From contig JAQULV010000102.1 of assembly GCA_028718405.1 (NCBI GenBank), positions 1 through 5,960 of the forward strand: a DNA stretch of 5,960 nt. The letters run 5' to 3'. Position 1 is the stretch's first letter. The number at the start of each line of letters is the position of its first letter. Of this stretch, positions 5,752 through 5,960 are shown piece after piece. A program made the translations under genes and the position numbers. The notes beneath the pieces were generated by a model. That model had not been told where the DNA came from, ran no database searches, and saw only the letters and a program-made list of their open reading frames with translations. This DNA is from Smithellaceae bacterium (GTDB lineage: Bacteria; Desulfobacterota; Syntrophia; Syntrophales; JAQULV01).

Positions 5752-5760
5752 ATAATCGCG

Positions 5761-5960
5761 CTACCGCTGCGGGCGATAGAAATCCTCACATGAATAGATC
5801 GCCTTGCTGAATCCCATCAACCGGACGGAGAGATCCAGTACGGCCAGCGGGAAGAAAGCCTTCACGATGTTGGGGAGAAATACGGTCCAAGGCTTTCCGA
5901 CGATCTTTCTGTCGTTGAGAATCCCTTTCACGACCGCCTTCGCCATGGCCTCAGGTTTTA
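5761..5960 (-). CDS. C-terminal end of a probable short-chain dehydrogenase/reductase (5' partial)
   Basis: The minus-strand frame stays open to the window edge, so only the last 65 or so residues are seen, ending at TAG (5763-5761). The visible part begins KPEAMAKAVVKGIL, which matches the C-terminal (K/S)PE-x-(V/M)A-x-A helix of many SDR-family NAD(P)-dependent oxidoreductases. The hydrophobic LPNIVKAFFPLAVLD stretch and MGFSKAIYSCEDF end also resemble the tails of such proteins. The Rossmann fold and catalytic Tyr-Lys motif lie outside the window, so the assignment rests on the tail alone. The ATG at 5946 is internal, not the start. Confidence 0.55.
   Translation of the reverse strand, partial: KPEAMAKAVVKGILNDRKIVGKPWTVFLPNIVKAFFPLAVLDLSVRLMGFSKAIYSCEDFYRPQR

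Overview
The window looks like a chromosomal segment of an anaerobic, moderately GC-rich Gram-negative bacterium, most likely of the deltaproteobacterial / Desulfobacterota (Syntrophus-like) type. This is inferred from three things: two proteins carrying paired iron-sulfur motifs, a Cys-rich ferredoxin architecture I associate with such anaerobes, and exported proteins with Sec signals. No rRNA, tRNA, CRISPR array, insertion sequence or phage gene is visible. Nearly every base belongs to a gene or a short regulatory gap.

Left part (1-1935). The window opens inside a gene for an exported AcvB/VirJ-type protein with two tandem alpha/beta-hydrolase domains. After a gap with a near-consensus sigma-70 promoter comes a one-gene unit: a small, very basic, secreted helix-hairpin-helix (ComEA-like) protein, closed by a strong intrinsic terminator.

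Middle (1948-5079). Two divergent units share a promoter region of about 170 bp (3869-4038). Leftward runs a ferredoxin-nitroreductase fusion followed by an RNase Z-like metallo-beta-lactamase hydrolase; their ends overlap by 26 nt, so translation is probably coupled. Rightward runs a Cys-rich two-cluster ferredoxin protein followed by a 60-residue protein of unknown function. Both promoters can be drawn with -35/-10 boxes, and these settle the start codons: longer upstream reading frames would begin at or before the transcription start.

Right part (5125-5960). A DUF1499 exported protein, possibly the last gene of the rightward unit, converges on the C-terminal end of a probable short-chain dehydrogenase on the minus strand. 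A GC-rich hairpin lies between them.

The most unusual feature is the divergent redox locus. One arm has an FMN-type oxidoreductase with its own ferredoxin domain. The other has a ferredoxin protein with an extra N-terminal cysteine-rich module and a small conserved-looking partner. A shared electron-transfer role is plausible but is inferred from arrangement only.
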